The notes beneath the pieces are model-generated. The model worked only from the letters and a program-made list of their open reading frames with translations. It did no database searches and was not told the origin of the DNA. A stretch of 64,000 nucleotides of DNA from Roseibium limicola (GTDB taxonomy: Bacteria; Pseudomonadota; Alphaproteobacteria; Rhizobiales; Stappiaceae). Numbering within the stretch: the first letter of the stretch is position 1; each line of letters starts with the position of its first letter. The DNA lies in the NCBI RefSeq assembly GCF_017313085.1, contig NZ_JAFLNF010000008.1, forward strand, positions 62,001-126,000, written 5' to 3'. Both the position numbers and the translations under genes were made by a program. Positions 34,946 to 45,236 of this stretch are shown in pieces.

Positions 34946-35193
34946 TTCGTTCCCTTGACCGCCTCGTTCCTATGCCCGCCTGAAGCGGCTACTCGCGCGG
35001 ATGTCGTCTTGGCCTCAAGATAGGTCGCAAAGCCCCCCATGCCAAGGCGGTGCGCCATAGTTGCGCAGTTGGCCTGACTTTTTTCTTAAAACAGGCTTGT
35101 AGGACCAAGCTTTTTTGCGCCATTCGGCAGATTTTTTTTCGCATGTCCGGTTTGAAGACCGGCCAGCAGCGCCCCAGCCGGCGAACTTTCGCC

Positions 35194-36585
35194 TCATATG
35201 GCGGACAGATATCCGGCTCTCAACACCGTTTCAGCCTCTGCTTCCTCCACGGAAAGCCCCTCAACTGAGAGGCCAGGCACCAGAAGCAACCTGTCACCCA
35301 GCCAGATGGCAGGCGACCGATCGAAGGCGCCATGAATGGCCCAGTCGGCGTCCTTTGCCGAAACTCGACCAGGGGCTTCTCCAAGCGGACCCAACTTCAA
35401 ACCTGAGCCTATATCCCCTGCCCGGTCCGCCACATCGGATAAAAAGTCCAGCCGTGCACCGCCACGGGTCCATATATAACGATTGTCCCAGACCACATGT
35501 TCCACGTCATCTAGACAAACTGTCTCGGCCGGCACCCGTCCCATCTCCGCACCGATCACCAACCACTGCTGATCGATGTGGATAGAACAGCCGTTCAGCG
35601 TCTGTCGTAGCCCATCACCAGTGCGCGACAGCCCCCTAATCGCCTGATCCAGACCTTCCAGCTTGGACAGGCGCAACGGCACACCTTGCGGGCCCGTATG
35701 CCGCCCGACCTTTTGCAGGAGCCGCGTGAGCAGGCGCAGCCGTACTTCTTCCGGAACGCAGAGATAATCCTCCCGTGCCATCCGGGCAGGCCCAGCCGGG
35801 TGTTCCTGTACCCGGGTCAGAAAAAGCTCCCCCACCCACTGATCGAGGGCATCGGCAGCACGCCCCATACGGCGTGCCGTTTCAGCAAGGCGAACCGTAT
35901 CCAATCCTTCAGCTGCAAGTGCCTCAGCCAACCGGCGCAGACGCACCCGCTTGAAACTTTCGTTTTCATTGCTTGGGTCTTCGCACCAGCTCTGACCATG
36001 GGCCCGGAGCGTCGCGGTCAACCGGGATTTGGGCGTCTGGAGCAACGGTCGCAGAACGCGCAGCCCGGACGGGCCATGCGGGTCGTCAAGTTTCATCGCC
36101 GCCAGGCCGTAAACACCGCTGCCGCGTGTCAACCGGTCGAGAAAGGTTTCGACCTGATCCCCCTGATGATGCGCCAGAAGCACGGCTTCGAGATCATGCT
36201 GGTCCATCGCCGCCGCAAACAGGCGATACCGCGCATTGCGCGCTTCCGCCTGCACATTGGCCACTGGCTTTTCGCCCTCCCAGAGCAAGGTCTGATGCGC
36301 CACCCCCAGACGATGGCACACATCGCCCACAAAGGCAGCCTCTGCCCGGCTATCCAATCTCAAGCCGTGATCGACGGTGAGCGCTCGAAAGTCCCCGGGC
36401 CAGCCGACAGCCTCTTTCCACTCCACCAGAAGGCAAAGCAGAGCAACACTATCGGCACCGCCGGAAACCGCGACGGCTAGTCGTTTGAAGGAAGAAAGGG
36501 CGGCAAAGAGCGCAGTGGTCTCATCGCGACCAATCGGCTCTTTGCCGGAGCCTGTCTCAAGAACACTTGGCACGCTGTCGCTCAT
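35194..36585 (-). CDS. tilS: TilS, tRNA-Ile lysidine synthetase
   Basis: A 463-aa ATP-dependent enzyme that converts C34 of the CAU anticodon of tRNA-Ile2 to lysidine. The PP-loop LAVAVSGGADSVALL is at residues about 36-50, followed by LLAHHQGDQVETFLDRLTRGSG and CEDPSNENESFKRVRLR typical of TilS. The start at 36585 (MSDSVPS) has AGG six bases upstream and overlaps the end of cpoB by 29 bases, suggesting coupling; a longer reading from 36681 runs deeper into cpoB. It lies in the conserved cpoB-tilS-ftsH order. Confidence 0.94.
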   Translation of the reverse strand: MSDSVPSVLETGSGKEPIGRDETTALFAALSSFKRLAVAVSGGADSVALLCLLVEWKEAVGWPGDFRALTVDHGLRLDSRAEAAFVGDVCHRLGVAHQTLLWEGEKPVANVQAEARNARYRLFAAAMDQHDLEAVLLAHHQGDQVETFLDRLTRGSGVYGLAAMKLDDPHGPSGLRVLRPLLQTPKSRLTATLRAHGQSWCEDPSNENESFKRVRLRRLAEALAAEGLDTVRLAETARRMGRAADALDQWVGELFLTRVQEHPAGPARMAREDYLCVPEEVRLRLLTRLLQKVGRHTGPQGVPLRLSKLEGLDQAIRGLSRTGDGLRQTLNGCSIHIDQQWLVIGAEMGRVPAETVCLDDVEHVVWDNRYIWTRGGARLDFLSDVADRAGDIGSGLKLGPLGEAPGRVSAKDADWAIHGAFDRSPAIWLGDRLLLVPGLSVEGLSVEEAEAETVLRAGYLSAI

Positions 36586-37528
36586 CCCGAGCCTGTTGCA
36601 AAACGGCCGGGGCTGCCGACGGAAACTTGGCCAGAAGCTCGGAATAGGTCGCGCAGGCGGCTTCGCCTTCGCCCAGACCATTCAAAGACATTCCAAGTTT
36701 CAAGAGACTGTCGGAGCGCTTGTCGCTCTGCGGATAATTTGTGTAGGCCTCAAGAAAAGCATCGGCAGCTTCGCGGAAATCCCGCTGCGCCAGAAGGCTT
36801 TCCCCAAGCCAGAACTGGGCATTGCCCGCCAACTCATGCTCGGGATAAAGCGCCATGAAGGATTGGAACGCATCGGCAGCTGCCGCATAGTCCCCGTTCA
36901 CCGCCAGACTGTAGGCCTTATCATAGTCGCTGCGCGGATCACCGCTGTTGACCAGACCGGCAATGCTATCAGCCGTCGCCTGCGTGCCAGGGTCTTGCGG
37001 CAAAGACAGTACGTCGCCGCCGGAACCACCCAGAGCGCCACCAAGACCACCGGCCAAAGCCCCCAGATCGATCGGACCGCCGCCACCAGCAGCACCTGCG
37101 GCACCAGCATCTGCGCCGGTCTCATACCCGCCGCTGGCCGACCAGCCGCTGTCGCCGGACCCGGCACCGTCGAGCGAGCCGAGTGAGCGGGGCGAAGTGC
37201 CCGTCCCGCTCGGTCCGTGGTCATCCATCGGGATGTCATTGCTGGTTCGGTCACCCAGGTTTCCACCCGGCGCGCCGCCTTCCAGCTGCTGGAAGCGATA
37301 TTCATTGTCTTCCTGCATCCGGCGAATCTGGTCCTGCAATTCGCGCAGCTGATAGGTCAGCTGTTCGATCTGCCCGGTCAGCTGCCGAACCCGTTCCTCG
37401 GTCTGGTCAAGCCGAACTGAGGAATCATCGTTCTTGCGGCCGAAAAGCTGAGCCTGGGCCGGTACATTGGCAGCGCTCATCACGACCGCTGTCAGAAGGA
37501 GGATCGCAACCCTCCGAAAGAATCTCAT
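36557..37528 (-). CDS. cpoB: CpoB/YbgF, Tol-Pal-associated periplasmic TPR protein
   Basis: A 323-aa exported protein: signal peptide ending near VPAQAQ, an N-terminal trimerising coiled coil (about 35-85: VRLDQTEERVRQLTGQIEQL), a very Gly/Ser-rich linker (about 95-180), and C-terminal TPRs (YDKAYSLAVNGDYAAAADAF, FWLGESLLAQRDFREAADAF, SLLKLGMSLNGLGEGEAAC). It coordinates outer-membrane constriction with septal peptidoglycan synthesis. The start at 37528 has GGAGGGTGAG just upstream. It is the last tol gene, and a hairpin terminator separates it from pal. Confidence 0.93.
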   Translation of the reverse strand: MRFFRRVAILLLTAVVMSAANVPAQAQLFGRKNDDSSVRLDQTEERVRQLTGQIEQLTYQLRELQDQIRRMQEDNEYRFQQLEGGAPGGNLGDRTSNDIPMDDHGPSGTGTSPRSLGSLDGAGSGDSGWSASGGYETGADAGAAGAAGGGGPIDLGALAGGLGGALGGSGGDVLSLPQDPGTQATADSIAGLVNSGDPRSDYDKAYSLAVNGDYAAAADAFQSFMALYPEHELAGNAQFWLGESLLAQRDFREAADAFLEAYTNYPQSDKRSDSLLKLGMSLNGLGEGEAACATYSELLAKFPSAAPAVLQQARDERQRAKCS

Positions 37529-37680
37529 TCTCACCCTCCGCGTCTGTCCCGATCCCGCAAAACGCACGATCGTCCGGTGCCAATCAGGTAGCACATCTAG
37601 AGGGTTATCACAGGGCGCGGCGACTTCGGCCAAATTTTGGCATGGTTTCGCAATTTTCACTGTTTCAGGACGAAAACGAA

Positions 37681-37705
37681 AAAAGGCCGGACGAGCCGGC
37701 CTTTT
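37681..37705 (-). terminator. Terminator between pal and cpoB
   Basis: Stem AAAAGGCCGG / CCGGCCTTTT, with a T-run on the minus strand, 52 bases after pal. It may be partial, so that cpoB is still partly read through. Confidence 0.75.
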
Positions 37706-37756
37706 GTCTGATCTTGCCACCTCTCCGCACAGAGTTCAGCGCGGACGGCGAATGCC

Positions 37757-38254
37757 CTAGTTTGTGGCGTTGTTCAGCACAGTCACAGCACGACGGTTCT
37801 GGGACCAGCAGCTGTTGTCGTTACAAACCGCGACCGGACGTTCCTTGCCGTAGGAAATCGTCTTGATCCGGCTCGCCGAAACGCCAAGAGAAACCAGATA
37901 GTCACGGGCCGACTGAGCACGACGTGCACCAAGCGCGATATTGTACTGGCGGGTCCCGCGCTCATCGGCATGACCTTCAACAGTGATCGTGTACTGCGAG
38001 TAACGGTTCAACCACTGAGCCTGCAGGTTCAGGACACCCTGAGCCTGTGAGTTCAACGTCGACTGATCTTCTTCGAAGAACACGCGGTCACCCACATTGA
38101 CGATGAAGTCCTGCCCGGAACCAGGCGTCGCATTGCCCTGTCCGGCAGCATTCAACCCCTCCGGCCCCGTTTGGGCGCAGGCGGCGACCAAGAGGACTGT
38201 GCCGAGGACGGCCAATGCCTTTAGGCCGCGAATAAAGTTCGCAACAAGTACCAT
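37757..38254 (-). CDS. pal: Pal, peptidoglycan-associated lipoprotein
   Basis: A 165-aa lipoprotein with lipobox LLVAAC (Cys near residue 26), anchored in the outer membrane. It carries an OmpA-type peptidoglycan-binding domain (VFFEEDQSTLNSQAQGVLN, VEGHADERGTRQYNIALGARRA). With TolB it links the outer membrane to the cell wall during division. An unusual C-x-x-x-x-C pair (VAVCNDNSCW) near the C-terminus could form a disulphide. Confidence 0.97.
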   Translation of the reverse strand: MVLVANFIRGLKALAVLGTVLLVAACAQTGPEGLNAAGQGNATPGSGQDFIVNVGDRVFFEEDQSTLNSQAQGVLNLQAQWLNRYSQYTITVEGHADERGTRQYNIALGARRAQSARDYLVSLGVSASRIKTISYGKERPVAVCNDNSCWSQNRRAVTVLNNATN

Positions 38255-38385
38255 TTTCGAAGTCTCCTAATCCCCAGCGCCCCGATCAAGGTGAATGAGA
38301 TCTAACGGAAGCTGGTTAATGTCCCTTTGGCAAACGTGGTTAACGCATCCTGAAGGACACGTCGACCACTGAGCTCACCATTGTT

Positions 38386-39729
38386 TTAGTCGATAAGCGG
38401 CGACCACGACGGATCCGACGCGAAAGCCGGGGTCGACAGCCGCTGCTCATTATGTCCCGTCAGGTCAACCGTCCAGACCTGGGGGCCGCCATTGGCGCCC
38501 GGCGTATCACGGAAAAACACCAACACACGGCCATTCGGCGCCCAGGCGGGTCCTTCGTTGTGATAGCCCTCGGTCAGGATACGCTCTCCCTTGCCGTCCG
38601 GCTTCATCACACCGATCATGAACCGGCCCTGATGCTGCTTGGTAAAGGCGATCAGATCGCCGCGTGGCGACCAGACCGGCGTGGAATAGCGTCCTGGCCC
38701 AAACGAAATGCGCTGCACGTTGCTGCCATCAGAGTTCATCACATAGATCTGCTGATGACCACCACGGTCAGATTCAAACACCACCTTGCTGCCGTCCGGG
38801 GCATACGAAGGGCTGGTGTCAATTGCGGCGGAGTTGGTCAGCCGCGTTGTATTGCGCGTGCGCAGATCCATCAGGAATATGTTTGCATTCGACCCCTGCT
38901 GCAGGCTCATCACCACTTGCTGTCCCGAAGGAGAGAAGCGCGGTGCGAAGGTCATGCCGGGGAAGTTCCCGACAATCTCACGCTGTCCGGTCTCGATGTT
39001 GAGCAGGTACACACTCGGGTCCGCCCCGTCATAGGACATGTAAGTGATTTCCTGGCTCGTCGGCGAGAACCGTGGGGTCAGAACGAGATCGTCACCACGT
39101 GTCAGATAGCGGACATTCGCACCGTCCTGATCCATGATGGCAAGGCGCTTGACGCGCTTGTCCTTCGGACCGGTTTCATCGACATAAACGATACGGGTAT
39201 CGAAATAGCCCTTCTCACCGGTCAGGCGCTCGTAAACCGCATCGGCAATAATATGGGCCAGGCGACGCCAGTTTTCCGGGGTCGTGAAAAATTGTTGGCC
39301 GAGCAGCTGCTCGGAAGCAAAAACGTCCCAGAGGCGGAATTCCGCCCGCAACCGACCGTCCGGCTGTGCCACGACTGTGCCTGTCAGCAGGGCCTGGGTG
39401 TTGATGACACGCCAGTCACCGAAGCGCGGCGTGGTATTCACGCCCAGGTTCTGCTGGATGAAGCTGGCCGGGTCGAGCGGGTTGAAGAGCCCGGACCGCT
39501 TGAGGTCGGCGGCGATGACGGAGGTCATCTCCTGCGCAACCTTGGCATCGCCACCTTCCGCCGTGAACGACGGCAGGGCAATCGGCATCGGCTCGACCTG
39601 GCCTTGCGTGATATCGATCTCGATCAGGGCGTGGGCGGGACCGGACGCGGTCAGCACGGCAAAGGCAGCGACTGCTGCCAATGCTTTCGCTCCGTTGAGG
39701 AAACGGGAAATGTTGGCCTTGAGGCGCAT
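38386..39729 (-). CDS. tolB: TolB, periplasmic beta-propeller of Tol-Pal
   Basis: A 447-aa exported protein: signal peptide ending near GPAHA, a TolB N-terminal domain, and six propeller blades marked by repeats of the type [30 protein letters not shown] and [17 protein letters not shown]. It binds Pal and is released by TolA. The start at 39729 (MRLKANIS) follows tolA by 34 bases with GGAG upstream; the reading from 39792 would overlap the tolA end. Confidence 0.97.
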   Translation of the reverse strand: MRLKANISRFLNGAKALAAVAAFAVLTASGPAHALIEIDITQGQVEPMPIALPSFTAEGGDAKVAQEMTSVIAADLKRSGLFNPLDPASFIQQNLGVNTTPRFGDWRVINTQALLTGTVVAQPDGRLRAEFRLWDVFASEQLLGQQFFTTPENWRRLAHIIADAVYERLTGEKGYFDTRIVYVDETGPKDKRVKRLAIMDQDGANVRYLTRGDDLVLTPRFSPTSQEITYMSYDGADPSVYLLNIETGQREIVGNFPGMTFAPRFSPSGQQVVMSLQQGSNANIFLMDLRTRNTTRLTNSAAIDTSPSYAPDGSKVVFESDRGGHQQIYVMNSDGSNVQRISFGPGRYSTPVWSPRGDLIAFTKQHQGRFMIGVMKPDGKGERILTEGYHNEGPAWAPNGRVLVFFRDTPGANGGPQVWTVDLTGHNEQRLSTPAFASDPSWSPLID

Positions 39730-39763
39730 CGTCGGCTGAGCTCCTTGTTTCCTGTTCAATGGG

Positions 39764-40729
39764 TTAGCCTCCCAAAAGTTCGCGGGGATCAAAATTGATG
39801 ATCACATCCCGCCAAGCATCATATTTGGCAATTGGTAGATTGTAGGGCGCGCAGCGCATGACGGCGCGCACCGCACTGCTGGACGCAGCCCCGAAGGCCG
39901 GGTTTGAATTGCTGTTCATGACTTCCGGACTGCTGGAAATCTCGCCGCTCTGTGACAGGCCAATCTTCAGACGGACCACAAGGGATTCCGCACCGATCGC
40001 CCCGACCGGAGGGTTCCAGCACTGGGCAATCTGCCCCCGCAGTGCATCAAGCTCGGAGACCGTCAACTCGGGAGTGGTCTCACTGCCCTTGCGACTGCCA
40101 AGCGACGCCTGATCCTGAGTGGTCGACGTGCTTCCGCCCGCCGGTTCCACCTTGTTCAGAAGTGCTGCGATCTCTGTCGTGTCGAAGGTTTCCTTCGGCT
40201 TCTCAGCCACCTGGGTCTTCGGCTTTGGCGGTGTCGGCTTGGTCCGCGGCGTTACATTGGGCGGCACAGGTGCCGCCGCCTGTTGCGGTTCGGGCTCGAC
40301 CGTCGGCGCCGGCTCCGGTTCAGCTGCCTGCTCTGCCTGGGGTTCTGGCGCTGGCGCCGGTTCCGGCTCGGCCTGGGGCTCAGGCTCTGGGGCCGGCTCT
40401 GGCTCCGGTTCCGGTGTCGGTTCCGGCTCAGGTGTGGGCGTAGGAGCTGGCGGTGTTGGTTGTTGGACAACCGACTCACCTGGCTTGTCTTCAGGTTGTG
40501 GCGCTTCCCTTGGTGGGGCTTCAGTCGGTTTCACCGCAGCCACTTCCCGGATTTCGGTTTCGATCTTCTCACCTTTTCGAAGCTGGGTGAGCTCTGAAAT
40601 CGGAACCAGTTCGACCGGTAAAGTGTCGACCGGCTTCGTTGCAAAGCTCTCAGCGTCCGGAAGGGCGATCAGCCCCCAGAGCAGCAAGGCCGAGTGACCG
40701 GCAACAGACGCGATGAGACCTGCCCGCAT
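39764..40729 (-). CDS. tolA: TolA, energy-transducing Tol protein
   Basis: A 321-aa protein: an N-terminal transmembrane helix (about 4-22), a long linker dominated by Pro/Glu/Ala repeats ([14 protein letters not shown], about 95-170), and a C-terminal TonB/TolA-like domain ([35 protein letters not shown]). It spans the periplasm and couples TolQR proton flow to TolB-Pal. The start is 4 bases beyond the tolR stop. The simple repeats are also visible as DNA repeats at about 40250-40450. Confidence 0.94.
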   Translation of the reverse strand: MRAGLIASVAGHSALLLWGLIALPDAESFATKPVDTLPVELVPISELTQLRKGEKIETEIREVAAVKPTEAPPREAPQPEDKPGESVVQQPTPPAPTPTPEPEPTPEPEPEPAPEPEPQAEPEPAPAPEPQAEQAAEPEPAPTVEPEPQQAAAPVPPNVTPRTKPTPPKPKTQVAEKPKETFDTTEIAALLNKVEPAGGSTSTTQDQASLGSRKGSETTPELTVSELDALRGQIAQCWNPPVGAIGAESLVVRLKIGLSQSGEISSSPEVMNSNSNPAFGAASSSAVRAVMRCAPYNLPIAKYDAWRDVIINFDPRELLGG

Positions 40730-40735
40730 AGCGGT

Positions 40736-41191
40736 TTACGAATCCCGTTCTTCAAGGGTTACCAAGCCGAGACGCTTGAACCCGGCCGCATTGATCCGGC
40801 CCATGAGCTTCATCATGGTGCCATAGTCCGCGTCCTGGTCACCGCGCACATAGATACGTTCGTCGTACCCGTTGGCGGAAATGGCTTCCAGCTTCGCGAC
40901 AACTTCTTCGAGAGGGATCTCGGTTTCCTGAAGGAAAATCTGTCCCTCGGAGTTGACGGAAATCGTGATCGGTTCCGTGTCGCCTTCCAGCGCCTTGGCG
41001 CGGGTTTCCGGCAGATCAATCGGCACGCCAACTGTCAGTAACGGAGCTGCCACCATGAAAATGATCAGCAGAACGAGCATGACATCCACGAACGGCGTGA
41101 CGTTTATCTCACTCATCGGCTGATGTCTGCTGCGCCGACGCCGTCCTCCGCGACGGCCTCCAGAAGAGCCTGATCCGACCTGCATGCCCAT
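40736..41191 (-). CDS. tolR: TolR, proton-channel subunit
   Basis: A 151-aa ExbD/TolR-type protein. A Gly/Arg-rich cytoplasmic start (GSGSSGGRRGGRRRRSR) precedes one transmembrane helix with the essential Asp in NVTPFVDVMLVLLIIFM, then a periplasmic domain (DADYGTMMKLMGRINAAG). With TolQ it converts proton motive force to movement of TolA. The start at 41191 has AAGGGG eight bases upstream and lies 4 bases after tolQ. Confidence 0.96.
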   Translation of the reverse strand: MGMQVGSGSSGGRRGGRRRRSRHQPMSEINVTPFVDVMLVLLIIFMVAAPLLTVGVPIDLPETRAKALEGDTEPITISVNSEGQIFLQETEIPLEEVVAKLEAISANGYDERIYVRGDQDADYGTMMKLMGRINAAGFKRLGLVTLEERDS

Positions 41192-41195
41192 AGGC

Positions 41196-41903
41196 TTAGC
41201 CCCTTTCGTCGATCTGACGGGAGAGGATTGCGGAAAATTCGTCGGCAAACCCTTCCATCCGGCCAACGGCCTTGGAAACGTCGGAAGACAGTTTGTTGTA
41301 GGCGATAACTGCAGGAATCGCCGCGAGCAGACCCAGGGCCGTCGCAAACAGGGCTTCGGCAATACCCGGCGCGACAACCGCCAGGTTTGTGCTCTCAGAA
41401 GCCGCGATCGCCTGAAACGCGGTCATGATGCCCCAGACGGTGCCGAACAGACCGATAAACGGTGCTGCTGACCCCACAGTGGCCAGAATCAGCAGGCGGC
41501 TCTCAAGTCGCTCCGCCTCACGCTGCAAGGTGACGTCCATCACCTTGTCGATGCGTTGCTGCAGACTGGCGATAGCCGGGCGCGCACCTTCGTGGCTGCG
41601 CTTCCATTCTCGCATGGCGGAAACGAACACCGCCGCCATACCGTGGTTGCTGCGGCTTTGCAGGGTTCCATAGAGCTCTTCCAGCGACTGTCCCGACCAG
41701 AACACAGTCTCGAACCGGTTCATCTGACGGCGAAGCCGGCTGTACAGCAGCGTCTTGTCGACGACGATGGCCCAGCACCAGATGGAGGCGCCAATCAGTC
41801 CCATCATGACCAGCTTGACAACGATATGCGCTTCCCAAAACAGCGCAAAGAAAGAGATATCCCCGTCCTGTGCCGTCAGGGTGGACTGAACAAGTTCGTT
41901 CAT
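41196..41903 (-). CDS. tolQ: TolQ, proton-channel subunit
   Basis: A 235-aa MotA/TolQ/ExbB-family protein with three transmembrane helices (about 19-40, 138-158 and 172-195). Signatures are SAAPFIGLFGTVWGIMTAFQ and IAEALFATALGLLAAIPAVIAYN. Forms the pentameric channel around TolR. First gene of the tol operon, after a 297-base region following ybgC. Confidence 0.97.
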   Translation of the reverse strand: MNELVQSTLTAQDGDISFFALFWEAHIVVKLVMMGLIGASIWCWAIVVDKTLLYSRLRRQMNRFETVFWSGQSLEELYGTLQSRSNHGMAAVFVSAMREWKRSHEGARPAIASLQQRIDKVMDVTLQREAERLESRLLILATVGSAAPFIGLFGTVWGIMTAFQAIAASESTNLAVVAPGIAEALFATALGLLAAIPAVIAYNKLSSDVSKAVGRMEGFADEFSAILSRQIDERG

Positions 41904-42200
41904 GAAGCTTCGGACCTCTTGGCCAATTCGATGTTGTGGTTCGTACGCGCCGGGGTTTCATAATCGCCGGCATCCTTGCGGCAGTTCACCTTCAAGCTCT
42001 GAAAGTCTCCCTGTCGCCACACCAATCAACCGTCGCATGAAGTCAGCGTTCCATTTGACTGGTGATTTTGGCGAAACTGGGACTAAGCCAAGAGTTTGAA
42101 GTGACACCCAAAAGAATCAATTAAGGTTACGGAGATATTAAGATTTCGGCATTCTTCGCAATGCTGATGCCTGCCCGACCAAAACTTCCGCTTGGGGAAG

Positions 42201-42662
42201 TTAAAATGGGCCAGCGGCAGAGAGCTTTTCGCTGAGCGCCAGCGGCAGGCGCGTCGGCCGACCCTCGGACGTAATCACGGCCACATGAACCTCCGCCTGA
42301 ACCAGAAGCTCCTCGCCTCGCAGGATCGACTGCTGCAGCTCGATCCGGGCGCCGCGATGCGCCATAAGCCGGGTTTCCACCACGAGAATATTGTCGATGG
42401 TCGCCGGCTTCAGAAACTCGAGGTTCATCTTGCGCACGGCAAATGCCAGCCCGCCCGCAGCTTCCTGCTGCAATTCGTGATGATGGATGCCGGCAAGCCG
42501 CAGAAAATCGGAGCGGCCACGCTCGAAAAACCGGACATAGGTGGCGTGATAGACAATTCCGGTAAAATCAGTGTCCTCGTAATAAACGCGAACCCCAAGC
42601 CGGTGCACACCAGCTTCCAGGCGGCCAGCCAGGTCAGGCCAGTTTTCCTGTAAGTTTTGCAT
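42201..42662 (-). CDS. ybgC: YbgC, Tol-Pal-linked acyl-CoA thioesterase
   Basis: A 153-aa hot-dog-fold thioesterase. RVYYEDTDFTGIVYHATYVRFFERGRSD contains the catalytic Asp of the 4HBT class. YbgC hydrolyses short-chain acyl-CoA or acyl-ACP and is thought to act on phospholipid metabolism beside Tol-Pal. It precedes tolQ by 297 bases and follows ruvB by 55. Confidence 0.94.
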   Translation of the reverse strand: MQNLQENWPDLAGRLEAGVHRLGVRVYYEDTDFTGIVYHATYVRFFERGRSDFLRLAGIHHHELQQEAAGGLAFAVRKMNLEFLKPATIDNILVVETRLMAHRGARIELQQSILRGEELLVQAEVHVAVITSEGRPTRLPLALSEKLSAAGPF

Positions 42663-42717
42663 GTGCCACCCTCACTTAAAATTTATCGAATAAAACTCAA
42701 CGCCGACAAATCAGGCC

Positions 42718-43758
42718 TCATTCAGGCTCGGTAAACAAGCCCTGCTGCACCGCAGGCGCGGTTCGAGGCACGGCAAGACCCAGATGCTGGAACGCCAGCG
42801 GCGTCAAGACGCGGCCCCGTGGAGTGCGCTGCAGAAAGCCGTTCTGGATCAGGTAGGGTTCAACGATTTCCTCAATCGCGTCGCGCGGCTCCGACAACGC
42901 AGCAGCGATGGTTTCAATGCCAACCGGCCCGCCACCGAAATTCATGGCGATCTGCTGCAAGTAGCGGCGGTCAAGGCTATCAAGACCGGCGCTGTCCACC
43001 TCAAGCTGACTCAGAGCCCTGTCCGCCAGCGCCCGGTCGACACTGTCGACACCCGCATAAACCGCGAAATCCCGTACCCGACGCAGCAGCCGGCCGGCAA
43101 TACGGGGTGTACCGCGTGAACGTTTGGCAATTTCCTTCGCCCCATCCGCGGCCATGCCGATGCCAAGGATCTTGGAACCACGGTTGACGATGTGCTCCAG
43201 TTCTTCGACCGTGTAGAACTGCAGGCGGATTGGAATGCCGAACCGATCCCGCAAGGGCGTCGTCAGAAGGCCCAGACGTGTGGTTGCAGCCACCAGAGTG
43301 AATTTTGCCAGATCGATCTTCACCGACCGGGCCGCGGGGCCCTCCCCGATGATCAGATCGAGCTGATAATCTTCCATCGCCGGATAGAGAACTTCTTCCA
43401 CCGCCGGGCTGAGCCTGTGGATTTCGTCGATAAAAAGAACATCGCGATCTTCCAAGTTGGTCAGCAGCGCTGCCAGGTCGCCCGCCTTGGCAATCACCGG
43501 GCCTGATGTGGCCCGAAAATTCACACCCAGCTCTCGCGCCATGATCTGCGCCAGGGTTGTCTTGCCCAGTCCAGGAGGTCCAACAAAAAGCACATGGTCC
43601 AGCGCTTCCTGACGTGACTTTGCCGCTCCAATAAAGATCTTCAGATTGGCGCGCGCCTGCGCCTGACCGACAAACTCATCCAGCGCCTGAGGGCGCATGG
43701 TCGTATCGATTTCATCGCCTCGGACTTCCGGACTGACAATACGTTCTTCATCAGACAT
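42718..43758 (-). CDS. ruvB: RuvB, Holliday junction branch-migration ATPase
   Basis: A 346-aa AAA+ motor that drives branch migration with RuvA. Walker A is [13 protein letters not shown], Walker B is [11 protein letters not shown], sensor I lies in [21 protein letters not shown], and the C-terminal winged helix ends near [17 protein letters not shown]. The start overlaps the end of the 80-aa membrane-protein gene by eight bases. Confidence 0.98.
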   Translation of the reverse strand: MSDEERIVSPEVRGDEIDTTMRPQALDEFVGQAQARANLKIFIGAAKSRQEALDHVLFVGPPGLGKTTLAQIMARELGVNFRATSGPVIAKAGDLAALLTNLEDRDVLFIDEIHRLSPAVEEVLYPAMEDYQLDLIIGEGPAARSVKIDLAKFTLVAATTRLGLLTTPLRDRFGIPIRLQFYTVEELEHIVNRGSKILGIGMAADGAKEIAKRSRGTPRIAGRLLRRVRDFAVYAGVDSVDRALADRALSQLEVDSAGLDSLDRRYLQQIAMNFGGGPVGIETIAAALSEPRDAIEEIVEPYLIQNGFLQRTPRGRVLTPLAFQHLGLAVPRTAPAVQQGLFTEPE

Positions 43759-43993
43759 ACGAGACCGTCACCAGCAAGAGTGCGATCAGGCTCATGGAAT
43801 AGATCACCTTGAAGAAATGAAACTTGCGGAACTGCTTTTGTACGAAAGGATCATCCGTTTCGATCTTGCGACCATTGATCGAAAACGGTCTGTCCCCGAC
43901 CCGCTGCGAGAACCAATGATCGAGCATGAAAATTCCGCCAAAGGCCAGGATGATGTAGACAACGGCAATGATGCCATAGGTCAGCGCGATCAC
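43751..43993 (-). CDS. Small two-helix membrane protein inserted between ruvA and ruvB
   Basis: An 80-aa protein with transmembrane helices at about 5-26 ([19 protein letters not shown]) and 60-79 ([18 protein letters not shown]). The intervening segment is polar ([17 protein letters not shown]). I do not recognise a named family. It overlaps ruvA by four bases (ATGA) and ruvB by eight, so it is translated within the ruvCAB operon. No catalytic motif is visible. A membrane protein in a recombination operon is unexpected and may be a passenger gene. Confidence 0.82.
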   Translation of the reverse strand: MIALTYGIIAVVYIILAFGGIFMLDHWFSQRVGDRPFSINGRKIETDDPFVQKQFRKFHFFKVIYSMSLIALLLVTVSYV

Positions 43994-44607
43994 TGCGACA
44001 ACTCCTTCAGTCCAAGCCGGATCAGCGTTTCAGTCGAAGCATCCTCGCCCGCACTTTGCATGGCCTTCGACACTGCGGCCGCAGCCTGCGGCTGACCATA
44101 GCCGAGGTTTGTCAGCGCGGACACCGCTTCGGCGACCGGGCGCGCTGCAATATTGTCGGCGACTGTCTGCGACACGGAGATAGTACCCGCATCGACACTG
44201 GCAAAGCTTGGCGCCTTGTCTTTCAGCTCAGACAGAATGCGTTCTGCCACCCGCTTGCCGACACCCGGCGCACGCGAGATCGTCGCCTTGTCGCCCAATG
44301 CGATCGAATTGGCAATTTCCGAGGCTTTCAGAATACCGAGGATGGCCAGAGCCACTTTGGCACCAACCCCCTGCACGGTCATCAACATGCGAAACCACTC
44401 ACGCTCCGCATCATCGGCAAAGCCATAAAGGCGGATCATGTCCTCGCGCACCAACGTTTCAATCGCCAGAACCGCTGCTTCACCCGCTCGTGGTAGGTGC
44501 TGCAGGATTCGCGAGGGACAATGCACCTGATAACCGACGCCATGCACATCGAGGATGACGTAATCCTCGCCATAGCTGTCGATGGTGCCCTTGAGTTTTC
44601 CAATCAT
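43990..44607 (-). CDS. ruvA: RuvA, Holliday junction DNA-binding subunit
   Basis: A 205-aa tetrameric protein that binds four-way junctions: OB domain ([30 protein letters not shown]), two helix-hairpin-helix motifs ([36 protein letters not shown]) and a C-terminal RuvB-binding three-helix domain ([20 protein letters not shown]). The start at 44607 (MIGKLKG) is the universal start. It follows ruvC by 13 bases. Confidence 0.97.
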   Translation of the reverse strand: MIGKLKGTIDSYGEDYVILDVHGVGYQVHCPSRILQHLPRAGEAAVLAIETLVREDMIRLYGFADDAEREWFRMLMTVQGVGAKVALAILGILKASEIANSIALGDKATISRAPGVGKRVAERILSELKDKAPSFASVDAGTISVSQTVADNIAARPVAEAVSALTNLGYGQPQAAAAVSKAMQSAGEDASTETLIRLGLKELSQ

Positions 44608-44620
44608 CGATCTTGCCCGC

Positions 44621-45136
44621 TTACGCGGCTCCCAATTGAGCCAATCGGCCACTGTTCGTATTGCGATGATGAGCGTGACAAATGGCAATCGCCAGAGCAT
44701 CGGCCGCGTCATCCGTGTCAAACACGGCCTTCGGCATCAGAACTTTCACCATGGCACGGATCTGGGTCTTTTCAGCGTGGCCGGTTCCGACCACGGTTTT
44801 CTTCACCAGGTTCGGGGCATATTCTGCCACAGTCAGCCCAGCGAGAGACGGCACCAGCAACGCGATGCCGCGCGCCTGCCCCAGCTTGAGGGTTGCCCCC
44901 GCATCCTTGTTGACGAAAGTCAGCTCCACCGCCGACTCTGCCGGAGCCTGCAGCTCGACCACACGGGTCAACCCGTCGTGCAACTGGACCAGCCGCTCCG
45001 CAAGGGACTTTTTGTTGTCGGACGTTACGGTCCCGGAAGCGATGAAGGACAGGCGGTTGCCCGCCACCTCGATCACTCCCCAGCCCATGCGGCGCAAGCC
45101 CGGGTCAATGCCGAGCACTCGAATCGGATGCATCAT
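44621..45136 (-). CDS. ruvC: RuvC, Holliday junction resolvase
   Basis: A 171-aa endonuclease with the acidic tetrad: Asp in [15 protein letters not shown], Glu in [11 protein letters not shown], and the paired Asp in [18 protein letters not shown]. Cleaves junctions made by RuvAB. First gene of ruvCAB. The start is ambiguous: two adjacent ATGs (45136 and 45133) have no strong ribosome site, and a TTG at 45154 is also in frame. Confidence 0.95.
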   Translation of the reverse strand: MMHPIRVLGIDPGLRRMGWGVIEVAGNRLSFIASGTVTSDNKKSLAERLVQLHDGLTRVVELQAPAESAVELTFVNKDAGATLKLGQARGIALLVPSLAGLTVAEYAPNLVKKTVVGTGHAEKTQIRAMVKVLMPKAVFDTDDAADALAIAICHAHHRNTNSGRLAQLGAA

Positions 45137-45236
45137 AGAACAAAGCGGTAACAAAACTTCCGCGTTGACGCCAGCGCCATGCCCCTTTACCGAGGGAGCA
45201 ACACCTCTTTTTTAGTGCGGAAGCGCTGCAAATCCC

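Noticed and set aside
35094-35116. Hairpin with T-run downstream of tilS
   Set aside because: The stem is only five base pairs and the longer T-run is on the plus strand, where no gene ends. Too weak to list as a terminator.
40250-40450. Short tandem DNA repeats resembling a CRISPR or satellite
   Set aside because: They encode the Pro/Glu/Ala linker of TolA; there are no regular spacers.
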